In this document: positions 1 through 7,619 of the stretch, in pieces | How positions within the stretch are numbered: position 1 is the first letter of the stretch | How the letters are laid out: every line of letters begins with the position of its first letter | DNA from: Chryseobacterium sp. | GTDB lineage: Bacteria; Bacteroidota; Bacteroidia; Flavobacteriales; Weeksellaceae | Reading direction: 5' to 3' | Length of the DNA stretch: 64,000 nt | NCBI GenBank assembly: GCA_031277615.1 | Contig: JAITMC010000034.1 | Span: 1 to 64,000, forward strand | Notes under the pieces: model-generated | Told to the model about the DNA's origin: nothing | Databases searched by the model: none | Seen by the model: the letters and a program-made list of their open reading frames with translations, nothing else | Made by a program: the position numbers and the translations under genes

Positions 1-38
1 TGCCGTGAGGCGTGGGGGTTCGAGTCCCTTCATCCGCA
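1..38 (+). tRNA. tRNA-Leu, 3' part only (cut by window edge)
   Basis: The variable arm, T arm (GGTTCGAGTCC) and 3' acceptor strand CATCCGC plus discriminator A are visible. Bases 1-41 match the 3' end of the complete tRNA-Leu(TAG) at 5436-5517 with one mismatch (base 6, T for C). The anticodon is outside the window, so isoacceptor identity is inferred from that match. CCA is not encoded. Confidence 0.85.
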
Positions 39-42
39 CTAT

Positions 43-118
43 GCGAAAATAGCTCAGCTGGTAGAGCACAACCTTGCCAAGGTTGGGGTCGCGGGTTCGA
101 ATCCCGTTTTTCGCTCCA
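43..118 (+). tRNA. tRNA-Gly (anticodon GCC)
   Basis: The cloverleaf is complete: acceptor GCGAAAA pairs with TTTTCGC, the D arm is GCTCAGCTGGTAGAGC, the anticodon stem CAACC/GGTTG encloses loop TTGCCAA with anticodon GCC, and the T arm contains GGTTCGAATCC. TCCA at the 3' end suggests an encoded CCA. It lies 4 bases after the preceding tRNA-Leu and belongs to the same tRNA transcript. Confidence 0.95.
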
Positions 119-124
119 CACCAT

Positions 125-208
125 GCCCTGGTGGTGGAACTGGTAGACACGCAGGACTTAAAATCCTGTGCCTCTTTTGGCGTGCGGGTTCAAGTCCCGC
201 CCGGGGTA
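125..208 (+). tRNA. tRNA-Leu (anticodon TAA)
   Basis: Acceptor GCCCTGG pairs with CCGGGGT (two G-U pairs). Anticodon stem CAGGA/TCCTG encloses loop CTTAAAA with anticodon TAA. A long class II variable arm precedes the T arm GGTTCAAGTCC. This is the last tRNA of the cluster, followed directly by a terminator. Confidence 0.95.
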
Positions 209-210
209 CT

Positions 211-248
211 AAGCCCTCTGTAACTTCGGTGAACAGAGGGCTTTTTTT
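211..248 (+). terminator. Rho-independent terminator of the tRNA cluster
   Basis: A hairpin with arms AAGCCCTCTG and CAGAGGGCTT is followed by a run of T. It begins three bases after tRNA-Leu(TAA) and probably ends the tRNA transcript. Confidence 0.9.
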
Positions 249-838
249 ATGCCTACAAGTTTCCTCGAAAATAGGGAGCAGATTCAAAATACTTAGATAA
301 TCCAGATATTAACTTATCTCGCATTTGTATAATGTACAAATTGTACTGGAACCGCTTTCCTTTCAGCATCTTATTTGATAACTTTTGTCATTAGGTGATT
401 TTAAAGAGAATTGTTTTTTGTAATTGTTCCTGATATATCTTATTCAAAACAAATAACGTATAAATTTTTAATTTCCTATTCTCCTATATTATAAGCTCTC
501 TGTAAATTGGATTCAGATTGTTTCCACATACAATAATAAAAACTCATTTTTTTTGAAATCCAAGCCCTTAAACTTGTGGGTTAACTTAGTTACGGTAACG
601 CTTAAATAAAATTTAAAAATTGTGAAATCTCTTTTTTTAAAATAAATTTTAATACGTCAAGTTATGTCGTTTTCTGCATGGATATTTGCAATAAGAAAAC
701 ACAGAAAATGAAATTAAAAATTACTCTGAATATTTTATTTCCCTTAAAAGATCAAGGAAGTTTTAGGATCAATCATTGTTTAATCCATTTAAGAGGGTTT
801 TCAGACTTACTTTTATTAACCTTAAAAACTTTTAAGTA
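249..838. other. 590-base AT-rich spacer without a recognised gene
   Basis: I find no convincing ORF and no RNA gene here. A near-palindrome GTACAAATTGTAC lies at 334-346. No clean TAnnTTTG promoter precedes the gene at 839; the closest is GGATATTTG near 680, so the start of the toxin transcript is unclear. Confidence 0.6.
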
Positions 839-1618
839 ATGAATTCTGAAAATTATTACAACGATTTTGATGATTTTGACGAAGAAAGTAAAGAGATGCT
901 AAAATCTTCATACAATAATCTAATTTCCCGGAGAAGCTTTTTGAGCAAAACGTTACTGGCAGATAAAACATCACAAAAAGATGACATAAGAACACTTGTA
1001 TTACCTCATGTTCCAGAAACAGAAGGCTGGCAAACCGATGAATATATTAATCTGGAACTTCTCATTTCAAAAATTAAATATGCAAATAACGGAATGAGGG
1101 ATTATATTTTGGAATACACTCCGAAAGATTACAAAGCTGTTACACGAAATACAAGCATTTCTCTTCCAGGCAGGAATTACATAAGATTGAAAGCTTATCT
1201 CAATTCAAAAATAGGAAATGTAATCGTAAAATGGGATCAGGTTCAAATTACTCAGGAAATAGCTGCCGACAAGGAAAGAATTTATTACAGGATCAGTTTT
1301 TCATACGATGAAATATCTGAGAAAAGTATCGTTTTGGAAACCTATTCATATCAGGAATTCAGGGATCTGAATATACTGTTAGGCTATGGTGATGTTGATC
1401 ATTATAAAGATGACTACGAATACTTACTGAAAAATTTTGCAGATGCACTCAAAAAACATGAAAAACCTGAAGCTCTGAAATTTATTTACGAAAATATTCC
1501 CGAAATCATTTACCTGAGCTTTTTATTTATATTGATCATGTCACCTTTTTCAATCATCTTGAGATACTTTCACAAGCGGATGATTCAGATATTTTCAAAG
1601 ATAGCAGTTCTGCGGTAA
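839..1618 (+). CDS. N-terminal fragment of a frameshifted polymorphic-toxin-like protein
   Basis: This is the 5' part of a gene that should continue into the frame used at 1738-3396. The first ~225 residues are soluble, acidic, look like normal protein and match no family I recognise; there is no signal peptide. The last ~35 residues (after about 1515) turn into a hydrophobic out-of-frame tail. At the same place the +1 frame becomes protein-like (ELFIYIDHV, then a stretch running without stop to the ATG at 1738). One missing base near 1504-1520 would restore a single protein of about 852 residues. The region may target the C-terminal toxin to an export machine, but which one cannot be told from sequence. 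Confidence 0.7.
   Translation: MNSENYYNDFDDFDEESKEMLKSSYNNLISRRSFLSKTLLADKTSQKDDIRTLVLPHVPETEGWQTDEYINLELLISKIKYANNGMRDYILEYTPKDYKAVTRNTSISLPGRNYIRLKAYLNSKIGNVIVKWDQVQITQEIAADKERIYYRISFSYDEISEKSIVLETYSYQEFRDLNILLGYGDVDHYKDDYEYLLKNFADALKKHEKPEALKFIYENIPEIIYLSFLFILIMSPFSIILRYFHKRMIQIFSKIAVLR
1504..1520 (+). other. Frameshift site within the toxin gene
   Basis: The frame used from 839 (codon start 1514 = CTG) and the frame used by the downstream ORF (GAG at 1516) cross here, next to a run of five T. Both frames lack stop codons for tens of bases around the crossing, so the exact base cannot be fixed. A lost G (CTGGAG to CTGAG) would explain it, as would a homopolymer sequencing error. Confidence 0.65.
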
Positions 1619-1737
1619 TACAAATTTTTAAAGCCATTGGAGATCCCATTCCTGTTCTCAGGTATTTTCGGGAAAATCCGGATAAGCTGAACAGGATTTA
1701 TTATAATTTAGATGGCAGTACGGAATATGATGGCAGA

Positions 1738-3396
1738 ATGCAAAGCAACCGGATGATACTTGCGAATATCATGATGTTGTTTTCACTTTTTGCTAACAAT
1801 GACAAGCGGAAAAAAGAAGCCAAAACATTTACTGTCGGCAAAGGATATAAAATCAATAGTGACATCCTGGAAATGGGAATTTTCCAAAGGAATACTGATC
1901 ACTACAGAGATACTTTTTTCTTACAGCAGCAGCAGGAGGTACAGCAAAGAGTAGAGGTAGTTCGTAAAGAAGGCGATCCCAATGCAACAGAAACCGTTAC
2001 AAAAGACCTGGATGAAGGATCACAATTTCACCCGCTGGATATGGTATGCCTCATAGATATTAATGGGGAAACAGAAGAAACTTACCTGGTTCCTGCTATT
2101 TATCTGAAGGCTCTGGCAGATGAAAGGGAATGGGCTGTCGTTCATCAGAATATCCGTATTGCAGCCAACCTTGTTGCCATTGTGCTTGGCGTTGCTACCT
2201 TGGCAACTACGGGAAATCCATACTTTATCTTATTAGCTGCCGCGGATATTTCTTTGGCAGGCGCAGACCTTACAATACAGGCATTTAAAGAAGAAATTGC
2301 CAAAATTGGCAAAGATCCCAATAATCCTGGAGCAAAATCTGAAGGAGAAATTTTTTTAGAAAACTGGGAAAAGATTTATTTGGCAGGAGGTTTTGCATTG
2401 GCAGGGTTAACGATTGTTGGCGGATTTTATATCGGAGCAGCAAAATTACTTGTGAAAATTGGAGATGGAAGTGCCAAAAATTATCTTAAAACTTTGGTGC
2501 TGAAAGCAGCATTGGAAACCAATATCTCCAATTTCACAAAAGATACGATAAAAGTTGTAGAGCCTAAAGAAATTTTTCTGAGTTCACAATATAGGGCAGT
2601 GGGAGAGGAAATGGCCGAAAACGGAGTGTTTTTCTTATCCGGAAAAAAGGAAGGAAAATTTGCAGAAAGCTATGCTGCTGTGTATAAAGGTGAAGTTATA
2701 CATGAGTTTACTAAAGCCGAAATGCACAATTTCTACAGAAAATGGAGTAAATTGCATGGAGAAGAGTTAATAGAAGAATTAGAATATTTAGGTGGTCATG
2801 TACCACCAGGACATTCTATTATAACAACAACTGTTAAAGCTGAAATAGAAGCTTTTGAAGAAGGAGAAAAACAATTTTTAAAAACAATTGCAAAGCCATT
2901 TGAGAAAATAAAAGAAGCGATGTCCTATTTTAACCATAAATCGACAGGTGATGCAGTAGTTCAAATAGATATAACGAATTGTGGTAATACAATAGACGTT
3001 CTGATAGAATATTTAAAAACAGGAAATTTACGAGTAGCCACTCCATCTCTATCTCAAACGTTTGAAGAAGTATTAGTAAAATGTGGAGGAGGTCAATTTG
3101 CTGATATTACTGGAATTCCTAGATTGGAATTTCTACTAGGAGATGATGAAATTGCAATTATTTATGGTGTTAGAGAATATAATCTAAGTGGGCAAGTAAA
3201 TGGTCATTATTTTGTAGCGGTAAAAGTGAATAAGGAAGTACATTTATTAGACGGACAATCAGGAGAGGCCGCTATATACGATGTTAAAGGTATAAATAAA
3301 ACTAATTATGAAAAGTTTATAAAAAGAAATTATAAAAAATTTATGTATACAAAAGTAGGTAAAATAAAAATAAATAAAAATTATGTTGACAGATAA
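1738..3396 (+). CDS. C-terminal part of polymorphic toxin with papain-fold (Tox-PL/glutamine deamidase-like) domain
   Basis: The frame is open upstream of this ATG to about 1500, so 1738 is probably an internal Met of the ancestral gene. Two hydrophobic segments (about residues 140-180 and 213-240) precede a linker. The last ~150 residues carry the papain-fold triad pattern: Cys415 in DITNCGNTIDVL, His490 in NGHYFVAV, and Asp505/Gln507 in LLDGQSG. This matches toxin-tip families of papain fold that act as deamidases or peptidases; the exact target is unknown. The stop overlaps the first immunity gene by 14 bases. The 3' third is visibly more AT-rich than the 5' part, as expected for an exchanged toxin tip. 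Confidence 0.75.
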   Translation: MQSNRMILANIMMLFSLFANNDKRKKEAKTFTVGKGYKINSDILEMGIFQRNTDHYRDTFFLQQQQEVQQRVEVVRKEGDPNATETVTKDLDEGSQFHPLDMVCLIDINGETEETYLVPAIYLKALADEREWAVVHQNIRIAANLVAIVLGVATLATTGNPYFILLAAADISLAGADLTIQAFKEEIAKIGKDPNNPGAKSEGEIFLENWEKIYLAGGFALAGLTIVGGFYIGAAKLLVKIGDGSAKNYLKTLVLKAALETNISNFTKDTIKVVEPKEIFLSSQYRAVGEEMAENGVFFLSGKKEGKFAESYAAVYKGEVIHEFTKAEMHNFYRKWSKLHGEELIEELEYLGGHVPPGHSIITTTVKAEIEAFEEGEKQFLKTIAKPFEKIKEAMSYFNHKSTGDAVVQIDITNCGNTIDVLIEYLKTGNLRVATPSLSQTFEEVLVKCGGGQFADITGIPRLEFLLGDDEIAIIYGVREYNLSGQVNGHYFVAVKVNKEVHLLDGQSGEAAIYDVKGINKTNYEKFIKRNYKKFMYTKVGKIKINKNYVDR

Positions 3397-3724
3397 AGAT
3401 ATGTTAGCGATTGCTGAACGCTATTTAAAAAAGAAAGAGAATGGTAAGGATATTGAAATAATAATATATCCGGACGGGATTATGAAGAAATCTTATGGTA
3501 ATATTTACCATTATAATTCTAAAGAATATATTTTAACAGGGAATTTTAATAAGTCGTTGGTGGGTAATGCTCCTTTTTTGGTAGAAAAAAAAACAGGCAG
3601 AGTGGTTAATTTTGGAACAGCTGCCGGTTTAGAAGACTATATAAAGTCTTATGAAGATGGTACTTTAGGGTTATGTCTAACCACTTATTGGTATCCGGAT
3701 GAGGATAGGTTTGATTATAAATAA
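3383..3724 (+). CDS. Immunity protein, Imm35/YrhB-like (copy 1)
   Basis: This 113-residue protein starts inside the toxin's last codons, the usual arrangement for a cognate immunity gene. The core GNAPFLVEKKTG followed by FGTAAGLEDYIKSYE matches the Imm35/YrhB pattern (GNAPFxVDxxTG, GTAxPLExYxxxYE as in E. coli YrhB). It has no signal peptide and is therefore cytoplasmic. It should bind and block the papain-fold toxin encoded upstream; that pairing is inferred from position. Its 3' half is almost identical to the next gene. Confidence 0.8.
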   Translation: MLTDKDMLAIAERYLKKKENGKDIEIIIYPDGIMKKSYGNIYHYNSKEYILTGNFNKSLVGNAPFLVEKKTGRVVNFGTAAGLEDYIKSYEDGTLGLCLTTYWYPDEDRFDYK

Positions 3725-3748
3725 TTTTGTATTTAATTTGAAATAATG

Positions 3749-4087
3749 ATGTTAACAGAAAAAGAAATGCTAAACATAGCAGAACTCTATTTAAAAAAAA
3801 TAGGAGAAGATGGTAATGAAGCGATGTTATATAATGATGATACTATAAAAAAACCATACGGCAATATTTATTTGTATAATTCAAAAAAATTTATTTTGAC
3901 AGGTGATTTTAAATATGCGTTTGGAGGCAATGCTCCTTTTCTGGTAGAAAAAGAAACAGGCAGAGTGGTTAATTTTGGAACAGCTGGCAGATTAGAAGAC
4001 TATGTAAAGTCTTATGAAGATGGTACTTTAGGGTTATGTCTAACTACTTATTGGTATCCAGATGAGGATCGGTTTGATTATAAATAA
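3749..4087 (+). CDS. Immunity protein, Imm35/YrhB-like (copy 2)
   Basis: A tandem paralogue of the gene at 3383, 21 bases downstream of its stop. An ATG at 3746 lies one codon upstream in the same frame; 3749 gives MLTEKEML, which aligns with MLTDKDML of copy 1. The N-terminal ~50 residues differ considerably between copies while the last ~55 (VVNFGTA to DRFDYK) are nearly identical, also at DNA level. It may protect against a different toxin variant or be a dosage copy. Confidence 0.78.
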   Translation: MLTEKEMLNIAELYLKKIGEDGNEAMLYNDDTIKKPYGNIYLYNSKKFILTGDFKYAFGGNAPFLVEKETGRVVNFGTAGRLEDYVKSYEDGTLGLCLTTYWYPDEDRFDYK

Positions 4088-4126
4088 TTTGTAATAGGGC
4101 ACACCTTGATTTGGCAGTTAGATATA

Positions 4127-4648
4127 TTATTCCCCCAATAACCTCCCCAGTTTCAGAAAATCCCCACAGCTTCCAAAATTCCTTACATTTTTTTCTGTCC
4201 CTTTTAAGATGGCAAAGCGACATTCGTAGCATAATTTAACAATTCCAGCTACTTTATCATCTTTCCTGAAAACTAAAATGTCTCTGAAGGTCGGAATACA
4301 AAACCCTCCGCCAATATGATCACTGCATTCTTTTTCGCTGAAGATAGCATTTAGCTCAGGGTATAAAGCCTTATTAAGGGTCTGTTTGTCAAAGCCTTGA
4401 TCTGTCAGAGCCTGTTCAATGCTGTCATCTGTTGTTTCGGGATAATTTCCTCTTATTATCGCTAAAAATAAAGCGTCTGTTTTCTGGTTTTTAAATTCCA
4501 TTTCAGAAATCTTACCGGTACTTATCTTTAATGAATAATGATCTACCTGATCAAAGTCAAAAAAATGAGCTTTCAGGCCAGTTTCATGGCTTGATTGTGA
4601 AAAAAGCAGAAGAGGAATAGATAAAAAAATGAAAAGCAGAAACTTCAT
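4127..4648 (-). CDS. Exported protein of unknown function
   Basis: From the chosen Met the protein begins MKFLLFIFLSIPLLLFSQSS, a classic signal peptide; an alternative start eight codons upstream (4672) would put residues before it. The mature part of about 155 residues has five cysteines (CSDHIGGGFC, then KLCYEC) that could form disulphides. I do not recognise the family. It is convergent with the immunity genes and shares a divergent/convergent neighbourhood with the zinc-ribbon gene upstream. Bacteroidota-type exported protein; role unknown. Confidence 0.7.
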   Translation of the reverse strand: MKFLLFIFLSIPLLLFSQSSHETGLKAHFFDFDQVDHYSLKISTGKISEMEFKNQKTDALFLAIIRGNYPETTDDSIEQALTDQGFDKQTLNKALYPELNAIFSEKECSDHIGGGFCIPTFRDILVFRKDDKVAGIVKLCYECRFAILKGTEKNVRNFGSCGDFLKLGRLLGE

Positions 4649-4710
4649 CAGAAATTGGCTTATTGAATACAAGTGACTCGTAATGATCAGGATTATAGTG
4701 ATTCGTTCCG

Positions 4711-5295
4711 TTAATGAGGAGGATGGGTTTGTCTGAGCTTTTTCTTCAGCAGTCTTTCATAGTATTTGGTCTTCTCTGTCTTTCCCCATTGGGTGTAAAT
4801 TCTGATCACAGTTCCTAATTCTTCCGGTGAGAGGGCAGTAATCTCTTTTTTAAAGAGCTCGGAAAGGGTATTGTTTTCAATTTTTAACTGACGGATCTTT
4901 TTTCTGCATACTAAGCAGCTTACCGGTTTTGATTCGATTCTGAACCTTAAGGTCTCATACCAAAGCTTTTTTTCTTCTTTGGTGAATTTGAAGTCCGTAT
5001 CACAATTCCTGCAGATGCAATCTGTATCGTAATAAGCTAAATGACTATTCCATTCATTATGTTGTAATGCAGGAAATGCAAGAATGGCTTTTTTGCTGTT
5101 CAGGCAATCATCACAGGCCCACTGAAGATTATCGTTGATCAGAACGTCATAAGCATCAATAGAAAGATCTTTATAATACAGCAATTGCTTTTTCAGGATA
5201 TGTTCAAGAATGGGCAGACAGACTGAAATTTCTGTCCGGTGCTTCTCTATGAAACAACATGGGCATCTGGCATATTTATTTTGTTTTCTTTTCAT
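4711..5295 (-). CDS. Zinc-ribbon domain protein (zf-trcl-like)
   Basis: The 194-residue protein carries three Cys pairs: CPCC near the N-terminus, CDDC near residue 60, and a ribbon DCICRNCDTDFKF with partner CLVCRK. The motif Cys-x-x-Cys-xx-x-F-xFT-xEE-x-xx-W/Y and the later CxxCR resemble the probable zinc-ribbon family zf-trcl. The C-terminal part is rich in Lys and probably helical. Function is unknown; nucleic-acid or protein binding is possible. Confidence 0.7.
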   Translation of the reverse strand: MKRKQNKYARCPCCFIEKHRTEISVCLPILEHILKKQLLYYKDLSIDAYDVLINDNLQWACDDCLNSKKAILAFPALQHNEWNSHLAYYDTDCICRNCDTDFKFTKEEKKLWYETLRFRIESKPVSCLVCRKKIRQLKIENNTLSELFKKEITALSPEELGTVIRIYTQWGKTEKTKYYERLLKKKLRQTHPPH

Positions 5296-5390
5296 TTTTA
5301 ATAAAAACGAAACTACGAAAATTTATGAAACGCTAACCCATATGTTATCAAATACTTGATGTTTTTTAAGGGATAGACCGGTTTTTTTGT

Positions 5391-5421
5391 TTTGTGAATT
5401 TAATTTAAAGTTCTATATTTG
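5391..5421 (+). promoter_or_regulatory. Promoter of tRNA-Leu(TAG), Bacteroidota type
   Basis: TTTG at 5391-5394, a 19-base spacer, then TATATTTG at 5414-5421. This fits the flavobacterial sigma factor consensus (TTTG, TAnnTTTG) and ends 14 bases before the tRNA. Confidence 0.85.
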
Positions 5422-5435
5422 CACTCAGATCAAAC

Positions 5436-5517
5436 GCGGATGTGGTGTAATTGGTAGCCACGCCAGACTTAGGATCTGGTGCCGCGAGGCGTGGGGGTTC
5501 GAGTCCCTTCATCCGCA
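5436..5517 (+). tRNA. tRNA-Leu (anticodon TAG)
   Basis: Acceptor GCGGATG pairs with CATCCGC. Anticodon stem CCAGA/TCTGG encloses loop CTTAGGA, giving anticodon TAG. A long class II variable arm and T arm GGTTCGAGTCC follow. The 3' 41 bases repeat window bases 1-41 with one mismatch. It is transcribed alone between its own promoter and terminator. Confidence 0.95.
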
Positions 5518-5533
5518 CTAAGCTAATAGTGCT

Positions 5534-5570
5534 TAAAAAAATCTCTGTCGATTCCGGCAGAGATTTTTAT
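5534..5570 (+). terminator. Rho-independent terminator after tRNA-Leu(TAG)
   Basis: A hairpin AAAAATCTCTG / CAGAGATTTTT with a short loop and an A/T-rich tail lies 17 bases after the tRNA. Confidence 0.85.
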
Positions 5571-5766
5571 TTATCCGTCAATAAAACGAAAATTCGTATC
5601 ATTCATCTTTACGATAAAAATTCATTCACCTTTTGATTATGAGCCGAATAAATACCATAAACATTTGTGAAATCAGTAGGATCTGTGGGAAATTTTAGCT
5701 AGAAAGGTTCAATTTACGTTTATCTATTTCTGTGTTTCCCGTCGGCTTTTCTGCTTTTCAAACCTG

Positions 5767-6378
5767 TTATTTTTTACTTATAGCCTTTTCCAGAGCCTCC
5801 AGCCTGGTAAAAATATCAGTAAAAACATTTTTTTCCGATGTGGAAACGGATCCCACAATTTTGTAGACTTCCGAACTGCTTTCTGGTGCTTGTTCCAGAA
5901 AATTTTCAGAAAGGGTAAAAAGAATACCGGATGATTCTCTTTGGGATGTTGTCTTATTCAGAAACAGAATATCCCCGTAATGATAAGTGGAAATGAGAGG
6001 TTTCTCCGGAGTAAATTCATAAACCAGATCTACAGATGCTAATATTTTTTGCAGAATGGCTGTGTTCGCTGAATTATTTTCAGAGCCGGTTTCCTTTTCA
6101 ATGCCGTTTTTTATAGCCAGTTCAGGAAAAAACATTAATTGATCAATGTCGGAAACACTGGCTAACTGATTTACCTGTAGTGTTTCAGTCAGTAATTTGT
6201 CAAGATTAAGGTTAAAATGACTGGCCACTTTAAGGATCGTTTCAATCTTTGGCTCTGCACGCCCTTCTTCATAAGAACTGATAACGCCTCTGTTCAAATC
6301 AAACAGATCGGCAAAAGCCTTTTGACTCAAACCTTTAACCTGTCTTATTTTTTTGATATTAGTCCCGAAAAAGCTCAT
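5767..6378 (-). CDS. XRE-family transcriptional regulator
   Basis: Residues ~5-60 form a lambda-repressor-type helix-turn-helix (IKKIRQVKGLSQKAFADLF, then YEEGRAEPKIETI). The C-terminal ~140 residues are an unassigned sensory or oligomerisation part ending in a short helix. The ATG at 6378 is chosen because the upstream in-frame TTG (6399) falls inside the predicted -7 element. The gene is divergent from the PspA/flotillin operon and the two promoters lie within 70 bases, so it probably regulates itself and that operon; this is inference. Confidence 0.85.
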   Translation of the reverse strand: MSFFGTNIKKIRQVKGLSQKAFADLFDLNRGVISSYEEGRAEPKIETILKVASHFNLNLDKLLTETLQVNQLASVSDIDQLMFFPELAIKNGIEKETGSENNSANTAILQKILASVDLVYEFTPEKPLISTYHYGDILFLNKTTSQRESSGILFTLSENFLEQAPESSSEVYKIVGSVSTSEKNVFTDIFTRLEALEKAISKK

Positions 6379-6396
6379 TTTGTCTAATCTTTTTTG

Positions 6397-6404
6397 CAAA
6401 GATA
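6397..6404 (-). promoter_or_regulatory. -7 element of the XRE regulator gene
   Basis: On the minus strand the sequence reads TATCTTTG, matching TAnnTTTG. No strong -33 TTG is seen. Transcription would begin near 6390, giving a leader of about 12 bases before the ATG at 6378. Confidence 0.65.
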
Positions 6405-6435
6405 GAGAATATTAAACAAATGAATGCTAAAAATA

Positions 6436-6466
6436 TTTGCAATTTGAAAATTTTATTTTATATTTG
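6436..6466 (+). promoter_or_regulatory. Promoter of the PspA/flotillin operon
   Basis: TTTG (6436-6439), 19-base spacer, TATATTTG (6459-6466). It faces away from the XRE promoter with 31 bases between the two -7/-33 elements and lies 34 bases before the first gene of the operon. Confidence 0.8.
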
Positions 6467-6499
6467 TGTAAGAATTTTAAACACTAAAAACCAGGCGTC

Positions 6500-6895
6500 A
6501 TGAAAAATCAGATATTTAGAACAGTCAAAGAGTGGTTGTTAGATTATGAGTTTAATATCACGCTGGAAGATGAAGCTCAGAGAATTTTAATCATCGAAAA
6601 AGAATCCAACGGAATCAAAAATATGATCCTTATTATATCTGATTCTATCCTGATCATGGAGCAGTTTCTTTTTGAAATAAAAAATCCAACCGAAAAAACA
6701 TACCGAAGCCTGCTTCAGAAAAACAGGGATATTGTACACGGAGCATTCGTGCTGGACCATACCGGGAAAAGAGTGATTTTCAGAGATACTCTTCCTACTG
6801 ATAATATGGCACAAAACGAAGTAATGGCCTCCATCAATTCACTGGGAATTCTCGTAGGAGAATTTGCCAACGAAATGCTTGAAATGAGTAAGTAA
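6500..6895 (+). CDS. Small CesT/YbjN-like protein, first gene of PspA operon
   Basis: The 131-residue soluble protein has an alpha/beta pattern (MILIISDSILIMEQFLFEI, then a helix and the hairpin GAFVLDHTGKRVIFRDTL) reminiscent of secretion-chaperone/YbjN folds. This is a fold-level guess. In E. coli the PspA paralogue YjfJ is preceded by the similarly sized YjfI, an analogous position. It lies 18 bases before pspA and presumably is an adaptor for PspA or the AAA+ ATPase. Confidence 0.65.
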   Translation: MKNQIFRTVKEWLLDYEFNITLEDEAQRILIIEKESNGIKNMILIISDSILIMEQFLFEIKNPTEKTYRSLLQKNRDIVHGAFVLDHTGKRVIFRDTLPTDNMAQNEVMASINSLGILVGEFANEMLEMSK

Positions 6896-6913
6896 TTCAC
6901 AAAAGATATTGTC

Positions 6914-7615
6914 ATGAACATTTTTAAAAGATTATTAACAATAGGAAAAGCAGAAATTCATTCTGTGATCGAAAGCTTTGAGGATCCTATTAATTTAACC
7001 GAACAGGGGATCAGAGAAATGAAAGAAGAGCTGAGCAAAAGCATCGAAGCACTGGCTCAGCTGAAAGCTCTGGCTATCCGTAAGAAAAACGCCGCAGAGG
7101 CTGAAGAACAGGTAGCGGAAGATTACTACAACAAAGCAGTAGTCATTGTTCAGAAAGCTGAAAAAGGAGAAGCCGACTCGTCAGAAGCCGACCGCCTGGC
7201 TAAAGAAGCACTGAAAAAACAGACCCTTTCTGCTGAAAATGCCGCTACATTGCACAAGGAACATGAAAAGCTACAGGCAGACTGTGAAAAAATGCAGGCG
7301 AATATCAGTCATCTTAAATCCAGTATTGCCAAATGGGAAAATGAGCTGATTACCCTGAAAGCAAGAGTTCAGGTAAGTGAAGCAACGAAAGATATTAATC
7401 AGAAAATGACCCAGATGGATACCGGAAGTGCAGTAACCATGCTGGAAAAACTTAAAGAAAGAGTTGTTCAGCAGGAAGCGGTTGCAGAAGCCTATGCCGA
7501 TATTTCAAAGGCAGGAAAAAGCATTGATGAGGAAATAGATGCTATGGTGAACAGCAAAGATGCGGAAGCAGAACAGGCTTTAAACAGATTAAAAGAAACA
7601 CTTAAAAAAGGCTAG
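6914..7615 (+). CDS. pspA: PspA/IM30 family membrane-stress protein
   Basis: The 233-residue, almost wholly helical coiled-coil protein starts with an amphipathic helix (MNIFKRLLTIGKAEIHSVIE) and then the typical EDPINLTEQGIREMKEEL segment. These match PspA/IM30/Vipp1, ESCRT-III-like proteins that coat damaged inner membrane. The length is normal. It lies 4 bases upstream of the YqiJ-like gene and in one operon with flotillin and an AAA+ ATPase, so it is likely the peripheral coat component of an envelope-maintenance module. Confidence 0.92.
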   Translation: MNIFKRLLTIGKAEIHSVIESFEDPINLTEQGIREMKEELSKSIEALAQLKALAIRKKNAAEAEEQVAEDYYNKAVVIVQKAEKGEADSSEADRLAKEALKKQTLSAENAATLHKEHEKLQADCEKMQANISHLKSSIAKWENELITLKARVQVSEATKDINQKMTQMDTGSAVTMLEKLKERVVQQEAVAEAYADISKAGKSIDEEIDAMVNSKDAEAEQALNRLKETLKKG

Positions 7616-7619
7616 ATAT

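Noticed and set aside
54-287. 77-codon minus-strand ORF over the tRNA cluster
   Set aside because: It is the complement of two tRNAs and a terminator; its GLEPAR and CLPVPP-like sequence is the well-known artefact of translating tRNAs.
5451-5636. 61-codon plus-strand ORF starting inside tRNA-Leu(TAG)
   Set aside because: It reads through the tRNA and its terminator; no independent protein signal.
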